This document shows positions 52,352 through 62,137 of a DNA stretch of 64,000 bases, piece after piece. Origin of the DNA: Prorocentrum cordatum (taxonomy: Eukaryota; Sar; Dinophyceae; Prorocentrales; Prorocentraceae); assembly GCA_963575745.1 (NCBI GenBank), contig CAUYUJ010011503.1, forward strand, positions 378,501 through 442,500, given 5' to 3'. Below the pieces are notes generated by a model. That model did no database searches. It worked only from the letters and a program-made list of their open reading frames with translations, and was not told the DNA's origin. Both the position numbers and the translations under genes were made by a program. Each line of letters opens with the position of its first letter. The first letter of the stretch is position 1.

Positions 52352-53822
52352 TCAATGCCCCGCCAATGGTAGCGCTCCAGTGCGCCGCAAACTGGAAGGA
52401 CGCCCTCCGACGGCGTGTCTAAGGGCCAAATATTTCCGTTTGCGTTTCTTCAGGACGATATTACGCTTGTGTTGCTGTGTTCTCTTGGCCCGCCCAGACG
52501 CCATCTCGTGCCCCAGGTTCCTTGCCCAACAATGTACCAGAACGGATATCCTCTTAACAAATCGAGAGGCAAAACGACGTCCTAGATTCAAGCCGGCCAC
52601 GAGACCAGACTTCTTGGCATGCGTGAGCAAGCCTTTGTCAATCATGTCCGCTGCGAACACTTTAGTAGCCTGTCCTAACAGCGGGACGTCACTTAACGAG
52701 TCAATCATTAGCTGTGTGGACACGTCGTCCACCAGCGCGCGAGGAACGATGCAAGGCGAAATGCTGGTTAACAGCATGCCTGTGGCGTGGTTACAGCCAG
52801 CCAAAATCCCCTGATGGGAGCAACATTGCCGCGATATTGACCCGTAGCATCGACGCCTGCGTGGTTGCCTGTGCCAATCCACTAGCATCCAGGTTAATCT
52901 CATCAGGAACTGTAATCTGCGCGCTTCGTCAAGCAAACTTTCTATGCGTACCATCTCGAAGTATTTCATCATGTCTAAGAGAACAGGCATGGATAGTTGA
53001 CCAGCGAGCCTGGCCAGCTCGGCAACAATCTCGTGCGCGAGCGCGCTGTCTGACGGGCTGTGCCGACGTCTGGTGCCCGGGCCTCCGTGCATTGATGCTG
53101 GGCCTGCCGCTCAAACGTTCGGGGCTTCCAAATCTTGCCCCAAACACGAATGAAGCAGTTCATGTGTACAATGAAGCGGTGCCCCCCTTCTGGCCTGGCC
53201 AGCCTGGCCAGCTCGTTCGCGAATCTTTCGGCAGGCCAGTCCAGAAAACGCTCGCGCATTTAAAAGTTGTGCGATGGCTGCGAATGCGCTGGCTGGCAAG
53301 TGAATCAAGGCTCTAAGGTGAATGCCCATTGGCCCTGCCGCAGTCTTGGCGGGGTACTGCACGCGGCTAGCTGACCTGTTCCGCAGTGGTGGGCGGTAGC
53401 GTGGGCCAGAGATGAGCACCCGAAGACACATCCAGCCGTGGCGAAGCGTGTCTAATCCAAATGTCCGCCCAGTGGTCGAGCGTCTGATCAGCTAACTCAA
53501 AAGGCTGCGCTGGGGGTCCGGCCGCTATCGCCGCCTGCGCAGCCTTGAGTGTAGGAAAGCGGCGCGCCCGAGTGGTTCCTGACTGAAGCGCCTCCCTGGC
53601 CCATTGAAGCCATGCCTTAATGGCGGCTTGCTCCGCCCTCTGGACACTGGCCTGGGCCTCGTTGTATATGCTAACAGCTTCCCGCGCAAAATTCCCCCCG
53701 GGCATGCGCGGCGAACCCAGCGCAAAAAGAACTCCGAGGTGGCCCCATCGAGCTCTTGAAGGGCTTTTTTTTGTAGCGGGCGCTTTTTCCCACGAATCGC
53801 GAGAACTCGGCAACCATATCAA
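52352..53822 (-). pseudogene. LINE-2 reverse transcriptase with upstream linker
   Basis: The linker frame (53822-53367) has EQAAIKAWLQWAREAL and DHWADIWIRHASP, typical of the region before RT in dinoflagellate LINEs. Frames at 53431-52929 hold the fingers region in pieces (LVNYPCLFS, RFIVHMNCFIRVWGK). The main frame (53092-52352) carries motif A PVLLDMMKYFEMV (D40), motif B CSHQGILAGCNHATGMLL (Q94-G95) and motif C RALVDDVSTQL (V121-D122-D123; the DD codons are 52729-52724), then a basic tail. The catalytic aspartates are kept in one frame. Confidence 0.7.
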
Positions 53823-54214
53823 ACGTATTGAAATGTTGCTGAGGCGTCAACGCACGTGCCGCAGCATATGATTGCAGTAACTTTACCTGCTGCTGGAAAC
53901 GCTGACGAGCCTTGATGATGCGTTTGGCCCGCCATTAAGCCGTGGCCCAGGCTCGCGTAGACGGGCCCTTTATACGTTCTCTTCGTAGGGGGGGGGGGGG
54001 GGAACCAATTTCACCCGCTGGGCCTCCTGAGGCCCGCCGCGGCCCACGTAGGCTTCGGCGTCAACGCCAGCGGCGCCCCAACGTCCAACAAACTCTCTCT
54101 CCGCCCCCTCGGGGGCCAGATCCCATGCCGCACGCAATCCGTCTGCGTGCTGTATAGCGGGCAAGGCACCTGTCAGCGCATGCTGCCAGGGATAACGCGG
54201 AAAACGTGAGCATC

Positions 54215-55000
54215 CTACGGGGGCGCCGCTGGGAATTTGCGTGGCTGCTTGTAGGTGCGCGCCCATATGTTCTGCGCGCAGGGAGAGAATGACAGCTGCG
54301 CTGGCAGACGCGGGAATGTCAGCGCCTCCGCGCACGCTTGCACTTGCCGCGCCAGCTTTGGCACAAGCCAGCTGCTCGCTATGAAGTAATCGTAGACACT
54401 GCCGGGGAAAGCCTGGCGACAAGTCGCGGCGGCTGGTAGGACAGGCGCCCCGCCGACGGCAGGAATCCACTCGGCTCGCGAAAGGGCGTCAAGTTCCAGA
54501 TTCCAACCACCCCCAACAATCCAAGGTACTTGACACCCGTTGGGGCGTGCTAAGAACTGCGACAAGTGCCGAATGATGTCGGAATTCTGGGCGTCCATGC
54601 CGACGGAATCCTTCAAGTAAACAGAGACAAACACTTCGCCGCCGGCACAGACGGCGCGGGCGCGCGCCGCGCGCAGAAGCCCGGGGGCGAAAACGTGAGA
54701 AGCCGTGGCGGGCGACACCGCGCACGTGATGTGGGCCTTCGTAAGGATGGCAGCCCCTCCAGTCGTGCCAGCTCCGCCCGCCTCATTAGGCACAGCTGGG
54801 GCCCACGGCCCTTTGAAACCTGTCTGCGCACTGGTGTTGCCTGTCTGCGAGCTGGCTGTCCGACGCGCGATGCTCTTGCACTAGCGCCACATCAGCAGAG
54901 GCGCTGCCGAGGTGCCCGAATAACGGACCGTGGCTACTGCTGTTAATAGTTACAAGAACCCTTCGCGGAGGCCGCGGTGGCTGCCGAAAAAGAGCCACCC
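54215..55000 (-). pseudogene. LINE-2 AP endonuclease domain, frameshifted and lacking key residues
   Basis: INSSSHGPLFGHL and DVALVQEHR (codons around 54890-54864) correspond to the N-terminal Asn and the catalytic-Glu LQE motif of the exonuclease-endonuclease-phosphatase fold. A frame change near 54790 leads to GGAAILTK, FVSVYLKDS, WIVGGGWNLELDALS (54513-54493; the usual GGDWN aspartate is Gly) and VYDYFIASS (near 54390), where a DY(F/V) motif is usual. The expected SDH near the end is not visible. A further frame (54470-53970) continues past it. Function, if intact: nicking of chromosomal target DNA to prime reverse transcription. Confidence 0.65.
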
Positions 55001-57109
55001 GCCCCCTCTCCACCGTCCTTCGCCAAGTGGGGGCCTGTGGAGCCTGCCGTGGCAGCGATGCCGCAGCCCTGCCTGTCCTGGGGCGGGCGGCTCGGGGCCG
55101 CGCTGGCCCGGGGTGCCGAAATTGAAATCGCCGTTTCACTTGTAGTAGCCGTCCCTGAACGCGACGACCCTGTTGCCACGCGGCTCGTCGCCGCCGCCTC
55201 CGGCGATTCCCCATCTACTCCCGCAGGGTGAGCGCTACCAGGCCAAGTGGGCGAGCCATCGTGGCAAGGCGCCCCCGCGGTGGAGAGAGGGGTCTCCGCC
55301 TTCTCAGGCGGGAGAACGGCAGCCCGAGCATGGGGGCGCCCAGCCTCGAAAGACGGCGCCACCGAAGTAGAGGAACCTGCAACCGACCTGGGCGCTGGGG
55401 AAATCGATGCACCTGTTGCTGCGCGACTGGTCAGCTCCAGCCCCAGCGGCATCTCCAGCGACCCTGCTGGGCGGGAGCTCCCGAGCCAAGTGGGCGAGCC
55501 ATCGTGGCAGGGCACTCCCGCGGAGGGCCGCGAGGTCTGCGCCTTCTCAGGCGGCCGACTCGCAGCCCGAGCATGGGGGCGCGACATAGAAAGTGATGGG
55601 CCGCCCCTCGCTGTCACCGATCTGAGGGGCCTATCGGGGGGAAGAAGAGCAACTCCACCGCCGTGGCCTCCTCCCGCTGACGCTGCGCTCTGGGATTCGG
55701 TAAGCGATGTGCGCTGTGCCTCCAGATCTCCACCAGGGCACTCCATCGGGCCAGGAACAGACACATCCAAAGTTGCACGGTGCGGAATGCCGTGAACGCT
55801 CGGCCCAGTAGCAGGGGCCGACACTGCGAAACCATCGTGAGCATAGGCCACGCTGGCGCAACAGACGGGCATGGCACAAGCAAACGTCACTGGGCCCAGA
55901 CCCTCACGCCTCCGATGCCGATGCGCTTGCACGAATCTTCTTGACCACCGTGAACGTGGCGGTGAGGTGACGCTTGAGTTGCTCGCGCAACTCCTGCTCC
56001 GTCTTCGCCTCATCCTGTTCATGTCCGTCGACTGGTGCCTGCTCTGCTGCGCTGTCTCCACATGTCTCCAGCACGAAGAGTAGCATCATCCATGGTGCCA
56101 ACGTGCGCTGTTGCCTGAGCCCCCTCATCCACTTCCATGCCGTCGGCGCGGCCAGCCTCCCGTTCTGCAGGAGGTGTTGGAGGTAATGGTTCGCCAGGCT
56201 CTGGAACAGACTGAGCGGGCCCATCGCGTTGCGACTTGAGCCTCTGCGCCATCTCAGCCATCGCACGCGCGCCCGCTGCAAAAAACTTTCACTGGCGCCC
56301 AAGGATCGCAGCGCTGTGTCAAACTGCTGCATCGTCGCCTCGAGCCCATGCATGAACGCCTGCAACGAGGGCTTGCCATCTTGATCACGGGGGAGCGTTG
56401 GCAAGACAGCCGGTCGGAATCTTTCTTCGAGATCGGCAGTGTTCTGCTCGAGCTATTCTCGTTCTTTGTGTAAAGCCTTCAGGCTAGCCTGGGCAGCCGC
56501 CACTGCCTCCTCGGCCGCGCGCTCCTTATTTGCGAGGCCCGCGAGCTTGGCCTTGGAGGTCCGTCGCCTGTTGTTGAGGTTGGCCGCATTGGCCTCTTGG
56601 GGCTTGGCGGCTGCCAACTGACTGGTGATGCGTTCTTCGGCTGCATCACCTTCGTCGTCCAGCTCGGCCAGGCTGCGACCCAACTTGGCCAGGCGAGCGC
56701 GCTTCTGATCAATGTCGCTGTCACCTGCTTGGGACCACGGAGGCGGCTCAGCTGAAGGCGTAGGTGGTGACACCTTGAGCTTGGCCATCTTCTTCCCCTG
56801 CAACTCAGCAACCTGCTTGGCGAGTGCCTCCTCCCGAACCGAAGCGAGACCATCAGCAAGCTTGACAAGGTTCTTGGGTGGCGGGGTCCCTTTGTAAACA
56901 GAACCCTTGTGGATACCGCATTGCCTGCGCGCCTTGCGGTCCGCCCTATTGATCCATGATGTGCCGCTGGGCTTGTGGGCGCACCACTTGCCCAGGGCTC
57001 GGCCTGGGCGACTCCCCGCTGGGGAGCCATGCTGCATGCGCGAGAAAGGTGCACCACAGCCACAGAGGAAACGTGGTGGAGAGGGCTGCGCGCGCGAGCG
57101 AGTAACCAA
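54943..57109 (-). pseudogene. LINE-2 ORF1-like region: Cys-bearing N terminus, coiled coil and a Pro/Ala-rich repeat
   Basis: Three overlapping frames. The first (57109-56453) has CGCGAP, ALGKWCAHK and RRQCG near the N terminus and then Ala/Lys/Glu-rich helices (LAKLGRSLAELDDEGDAAEE; SKAKLAGLANKERAAEEAVA). The second (56404-55904) has QAFMHGLEATMQQFDTALRS and an acidic end, EQDEAKTEQELREQLKRHL. The third (56061-54943) contains two copies of an 80-residue Pro/Ser/Ala-rich unit with PCHDGSPTWPGS / PCHDGSPTWLGS, visible in DNA as GAGCCATCGTGGCA repeats at 55254 and 55497. The role would be nucleic-acid binding ORF1 or an ORF2 N-terminal extension. No specific family recognised. Confidence 0.5.
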
Positions 57110-57175
57110 TGGGAATAGATAAAATGCCCGCGGGGGGGCGGGAACTCACTGTAAGCCACCTCGAAGAGTTGATTA

Positions 57176-57214
57176 CTTGAGCAAAAAAATTGCTTAAGCC
57201 AAAATGGCTACGGA
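57176..57214 (-). promoter_or_regulatory. Dinoflagellate spliced-leader relics in tandem at the LINE-2 5' end
   Basis: Minus strand 57214-57193 reads TCCGTAGCCATTTTGGCTTA then AG, the 22-nt leader with one C-to-T. It is followed directly by CAATTTTTTTGCTCAAG (57192-57176), a leader without its first seven bases and with an altered T-run. This is the same arrangement as at LINE-1, in an unrelated LINE. Confidence 0.9.
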
Positions 57215-57775
57215 AATGGAGGAGGATGAGGAAGATGAGGGAGAGGAGGAGGAGGAGGAGGAGGAGGAGGAGGAGGAGGAGGAGGAGGAGGAGGAGGAGG
57301 AGGAGGAGGGAGGAGGAGGAGGAGGAGGAAGAGGAGGAGGAGGAGGAGGTGGGACCGCACGGGGGCGGCGGCGGCGGCTGGGGCGCGTAGGTGGTGCGGA
57401 CACGCGGTCCGCTACTGGAGGAGGAGGAGGGGGAGGAGAATGAGGGGGGGAGGAGAAGGAGGCGGAGGAGGAGGAGGAAGAGGAGGAGGAGGAGAGGGAG
57501 GAATGAGGAGGAGGAGGAGGGGGAAAACGAGGAGGAGGAGGGCGGAGGGCGGATGATGATGATGATGATGATGATGATGAGGAGGAGGAGGAGGAGGAGG
57601 AGGAGAAGGAGGTGGAAGAGGAGGAGGAGGAACAGGAGGAGGAGGAGGAGGAGGAGGAGGAAGGGGAGGGGAGGAGGAGGAGGAGGAGGAGGAGGAGGAG
57701 GAAGGGGAGGAGGAGGAAGGGGAGGAGGAGGAGGAGGAGGAGGAAGAGGTGGAGGAGGAAGAGACGGAGGAGAAG
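57215..57775 (+). repeat. (GAG)n microsatellites, 5' flank of LINE-2
   Basis: GAG triplets at 57217-57350 and 57410-57770 with a short (GAT)n at 57553-57580 and a 60-bp GC-rich interruption. No gene. Confidence 0.95.
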
Positions 57776-58071
57776 GATTTTTTTTGGGGTCGACCCATGA
57801 TCAGCCACATGACTCCGCTGGCGTGGCGAGCGCCAGCGAGAAAAAGAGACAGGAGCGCAGCGGTGAAGGCACATCGCTGCGCAAAAGCGTAAAACCGGTG
57901 AGGCGAGTACCAAGTCTACGCCCCGCCGCGGCTGTTCACCCAAAACGGGTCCCTCCAAGCCACGGCCCTGTCACCAAAACGCAAGGTTCACACAGAAGCG
58001 AGCCCCACGTCTGCGCCCCGCCGAGGCCGTTCTCTCAAAAGCGAGTCCCTCCAAGCTTCGGCGGCAGTGAG

Positions 58072-58129
<58 letters not shown>
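57776..58129 (+). other. Segment ending in a 58-nt poly(A); possible retroposed sequence
   Basis: About 300 bp of unique sequence containing two diverged tandem units of about 97 bp (CTACGCCCCGCCGCGGCTGT ... GGGTCCCTCCAAGC and CTGCGCCCCGCCGAGGCCGT ... GAGTCCCTCCAAGC). Uninterrupted A follows from 58072 to 58129. Poly(A) after a unique segment is what retroposition leaves, but slippage expansion is equally possible and no parent gene is recognised. Confidence 0.4.
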
Positions 58130-58133
<4 letters not shown>

Positions 58134-58575
58134 GCACGTGCGCCACTGGGCCTGGCGGGAGCCCATCCCCGCCTAGCAGCCCGAACCACCCGCCAGCGGG
58201 GGGGGTGTGACGGGGAATGGACGGTGGCCCGAAGCGAGGGAGGAGCCGGGGAGAGGGGGGCCCCCAGGAGGAGGAGGAACCCCACATGGGACGCGCACAG
58301 GGACCCCGCGCCAGGAGGGACCTGGACGCGGGGGGGAGCCCGAGCCCGCCCCACACGAGGCCCCCCCCCCCCCAGGGAGAGCAAGCCGGGAGAGAGAGGC
58401 AAAGGCAAGGGAAGGAGAGCCGGCAGCCGAGGGGGGGAGCCAAGGAGCGAGGGAGAGAGGAAGCGGCCACCGCCCAACCCCCGCCAACCCCCCCCCCCAG
58501 GCAAGGTGGGGGGGATTTTAGTGCACCCCAGGGCCCTGGTCGAGCCCCCCCTCGCCAGGTTCTTGCCCTGGGGGC
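58130..58575. other. GC-rich unassigned sequence
   Basis: Purine-rich on plus with G-runs and C-runs. Frames of 100-175 codons on both strands are low-complexity. No gene. Confidence 0.6.
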
Positions 58576-58985
58576 AGACGGAGGAGAAGGAGGAGGAGGA
58601 GGAGGAGGAGGAGGAGGAGGGGGAGGACGAGGACGAGGACGAGGACGAGGAGGAGGAGGAGGAGTAGGAGGGAGGAGTAGGAGGAGGAGGAGGAGGAGGA
58701 GGAGGAGGAGGAGGGAGGGAGGAGGAGGAGAAGGAGGATAAATATAATGAGGGAGGAGGAGGAGGAGGAGGAGGAGGAGGAGGGCGGATGGCGAGGGAGG
58801 AGAAGGAGGAGGAGAAGGGCGGAGGGCGGAGGAAGAGGAGGAGGAGGAAGAGGAGGAGGAGGAGGATGAGGAGATGGATGTGGATGAGGAGGACGAGCAG
58901 GAGGAGGGGGAGGGGGAGGAGGAGGAGGAGAAGAAGCTGGAGGAAGGAGGAGGAGGAGCCGGAGGAAGAGGAGTGGAGTGAAGCG
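58576..58985 (+). repeat. (GAG)n microsatellites
   Basis: GAG with GAC, AAG and GAT interruptions throughout. Confidence 0.95.
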
Positions 58986-59845
58986 GACGCCATCACGAGG
59001 TAATATTACCAAAACTAACGAGAACCGACACCACTCAGAGGACGAAGTACAGGCGGAAAATGTAGAGGAGGAACGAAATCCCAATCACCAGAGCTCTCAC
59101 ACACCTCGACCGACACGAATGGCTGCACATTCGTAGAGCGACAGGCTAAGCTGGGATGAACTCGAATCAATATGGCCCAGAACGGACGCGGTGGCGTGGA
59201 TATAACACCAAGCAGAAACCGGTACGGACTTTGTCGGGCAATCCCAACCATCTCGAGAGAATGAGGATTATCTCCTCCACAGCCGGCTTTGCCCACGACA
59301 ATAGCAAAACGTGCTAGGCATGAAAAATTGAGATACATACAGCTGGAAGAATGGAAGTGGAAACTGCACCCCCCATGTGAGCCATAAGCACAATGCCTCT
59401 GCCGTGGCAAAAGGGTGCCGAAAGACACGAGGATGCAATAAACCTCCCAGACCACAACGTGTACAGAACTCACCACAAAATTGACGTAGTACGCCCAGGG
59501 GAAGGTGGAATAAAGGCCAATTTGAAAGGGCACCATCCTCCCCTGGGACGGACCTTGATAAGGAAGTTCAGGACAAGGCGCAACTGGTCGAGGAACCGGT
59601 CGAAAACCGAGAGGACCCGATCAAGCACCTGTACGAGATTCCAGAACGAGTACCCGAATCTGAAAATCTCGAAGCCCATGAAATAAACATCGACCTCCCT
59701 TCGGCAACCCTGCTTGAATACTAATAAGCTATATTCAACGCGAAGGTGTCCCTCAAGCGCCGCGAGAAGGCGGGAGGCAAAGGAATGGTGCTACATCCGA
59801 GAGCCCAAAGATGGTACTACGGCGCGCCGCTCCCCTGTGCTTGAG
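58986..59845. other. Unassigned
   Basis: Non-repetitive. The longest frame is 173 codons on minus (59536-59015), unrecognised. Confidence 0.4.
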
Positions 59846-60724
59846 GCCGGAGGAAGAGGAGGAGGACGAGGAGGAGAAGGAGGATGAGGATGATGATGCG
59901 GAGGAGGAGAGGGAGGAGGATGAGGAGGAGGAGGAAGAGGATCATGAGGAAGAGGAGGAGAAGGAGGAGGAGGATAATATAGAGAATGAGGAGGGAAATA
60001 AGTTGAGGATGATGATACTGATGATGAGGGGGAGAAGGAGGGAAACGAGAGTATTATGATGATGATGATGACGATGCTGATGCTGATGACGATGCTGATG
60101 ATGGTGAGAAGGAGGATGAGGAGGAGGAGGAAGAGGAGGACGATGATGACGATGATGATGCTGATGATGCTGATCTGATGATGACGATAATGAGGGTGAG
60201 AAGGAGGAGGAGGAGAAGGAGGACGAGGAGGATATTGCGGAGGAGGAGGCAGGAGGAGGAGGAGGAGAAGGAGGAGGAGAGGGTGGAGAAGGAGGAGGAG
60301 GGAGATGAGAGGATGATGATGATGCTGATGATGATGATGAGGAGGAGGAGGAGGAGGGAGATGAGAGGATGAGGAGGAGGACAAGCTGGAGGAGGAGGAG
60401 GTGGAGGAGGAGATAGCGGAGGAGGAGGATAGCGGAGGAGGAGGAGGAGAAGGTCGAGAAGGAGGAGGAGAGGAGAGGAGGAGAAGGAGGAGGAGGAGGA
60501 GGGGACATGGAGGAGGATATGGAGGAGGATGGAGGAGGAAGAGGAGGAGAAGGAGGAGGAGGAGGAGGAGGAGGAGGAGGAGGGTAGAAGGAGGAGGAGG
60601 AGGAGGAGGAGGAGGAGAGGGAGGAGGAGGAGGAGAGGGAGGAGGAGGAGGGCGGAGGGCGGAGGAGGAGGAGAAGGAGGAGGAGGAGGTGGAGAAGGGG
60701 GAGGAAAAGGGAGATTAGAGGATA

Positions 60725-60813
<89 letters not shown>

Positions 60814-60814
60814 C

Positions 60815-60851
<37 letters not shown>

Positions 60852-61035
60852 GGATGAGGACGAGGAGGAGGAGGAGATGGCGGAGGAGGAGGAGGAGGAG
60901 GAGGAGATGGCGGAGAAGGAGGAGGATGAGGGAGATGAGAGGATGAGGAGGAGGATGAGGGAGATGAGAGGATGAGGAGGAGGAGAAGCTGGAGGAGGAG
61001 GAGGAGGAGATGGCGGAGGACGAGGAGGATTGGCA
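59846..61035 (+). repeat. Long mixed (GAG)n/(GAT)n tract
   Basis: About 1.2 kb of GAG and GAT triplets with a pure (GAT)n core at 60724-60850. It produces frames up to 430 codons of Ser/His/Pro or Glu/Arg that are by-products. Confidence 0.97.
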
Positions 61036-61959
61036 GAACCCCCTTTGTCAAGACGCCCGGCAGCAAGAGCTGCCAAAGGGCACGCCCTGTGCGCACGCCC
61101 AGGCCCTTTACATGGGATCCGGGCAGCTGGGGTCGGAGCATCGCACCGCATCGTCGATGCGTTGGCGATGCATCAGCGATGCATCGGCGACGTCTGCGAT
61201 GCATCGGACCCGACCCCACCCACTCGGACTTCATCTGGGTGGCCTAGAACACGGCGATCCTCCGACCCCACCTACTCGGACTCCATCTGGGTGGCCTGGA
61301 GCACGGCACCGCATTCCAATGGCACCCGGGCGGATTCACTAACCGACGCCCGAAAACAGCCGAACGCATCCACCGAGACGCACTTCGATCGAAATCGACT
61401 GGGGACTGCTCTGGTGTACTCGTATGCCAATGTCGAGGGAACCCGTGTAGAGTTCCTTAGTTGACTTGTCTGGGTGGGCGTTCTCGCAGTGCCCGAGAGG
61501 CAAGACCAATCAACATTGAATCGGGAGATCGGATCGAATCGGGACGTGCCTCGGATCGACCCGCACCAATACGGAGTCGAAATCGAAATCGAATCGGATT
61601 GGCTGCATGTACCCGACATGGGCAACTGGCCATTGCCGAACTGTTAAGAACGAGCGGATCTATCGGAATACTTTAATCGAACCAGGAGCGATTTTTCGAA
61701 TAAGCTTACTGATTTCAATGTGTAAGTGCATATCGACGGTAGTATTGGTATTGATGTCTCGGGGTGCCGAAGGACAGTGGTATGATAGGGGTAGAAACAT
61801 AATAGGGTCGTCGCACTACTGCAATACGTTCGTCAACTGATGCATGTATAGCAGCAATACGGCTCTCCGATACGTTCACGTTTGGCTGACAGTATAACCA
61901 TACGATGAGTATGACACGATGATTGTGTGTCGGACAAACGTAAAACCCACAATCGGGAT
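61036..61959. other. Unassigned; short tandem and palindromic repeats
   Basis: 61140-61205 has four GCGATGC/GATGCATC words. 61211-61305 contains two copies of CACTCGGACTTCATCTGGGT / TACTCGGACTCCATCTGGGT about 52 bp apart. 61490-61610 is rich in GAATCGGA words, as at 24580-24790. Confidence 0.5.
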
Positions 61960-62137
61960 TACAGTGAAAATGTATAGTAAGGACGCGTGGTAAGGACGCA
62001 AGACCCTTGGAGGCCGAACTTGAAGTATTCTGGGCGGCAGGCGGCCAAACCCCCAGGCACGCAAGGGCTGAGGCAGGCAAGGACCCAAGGGTATCCTTGA
62101 AAAAGTCGTTTGTCCTTACTACTCGCGTTGACTGTAC
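61960..62137 (+). mobile_element. Tc1/mariner-like MITE, copy 3 (178 bp, diverged)
   Basis: The left end TACAGT, six changed bases, then G and TATAGTAAGGACG has the same length as copy 2. The right end reads GTCCTTACTACTCGCGTTGA then CTGTA. The interior keeps CCCTTGGAGGCCGAAC and GGGCGG words but is diverged. TA bounds each end. Confidence 0.75.

Larger units (their letters stand above)
50022..57214 (-). mobile_element. LINE-2: non-LTR retrotransposon with AP endonuclease, RT, RNase H and spliced-leader 5' end
   Basis: Minus-strand order: tandem leader relics (57214-57176), an ORF1-like region with coiled-coil-prone frames (57109-54943), AP endonuclease (about 55000-54215), linker (53822-53367), RT (53092-52352), Cys/His segment (near 51670), RNase H (51470-51189), Cys-rich C terminus (50891-50223), then a (GAG)n tract. 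Every domain boundary involves a change of frame, so the copy is inactive. The RT type (motif C VDD) and the RNase H separate it clearly from LINE-1 and from the 10-kb element. The 3' boundary is placed where (GAG)n starts and is approximate. Confidence 0.75.

Noticed and set aside
59942-61234. 430-codon minus frame of Ser/His/Pro/Leu
   Set aside because: It runs through mixed GAG/GAT microsatellite; low complexity only.
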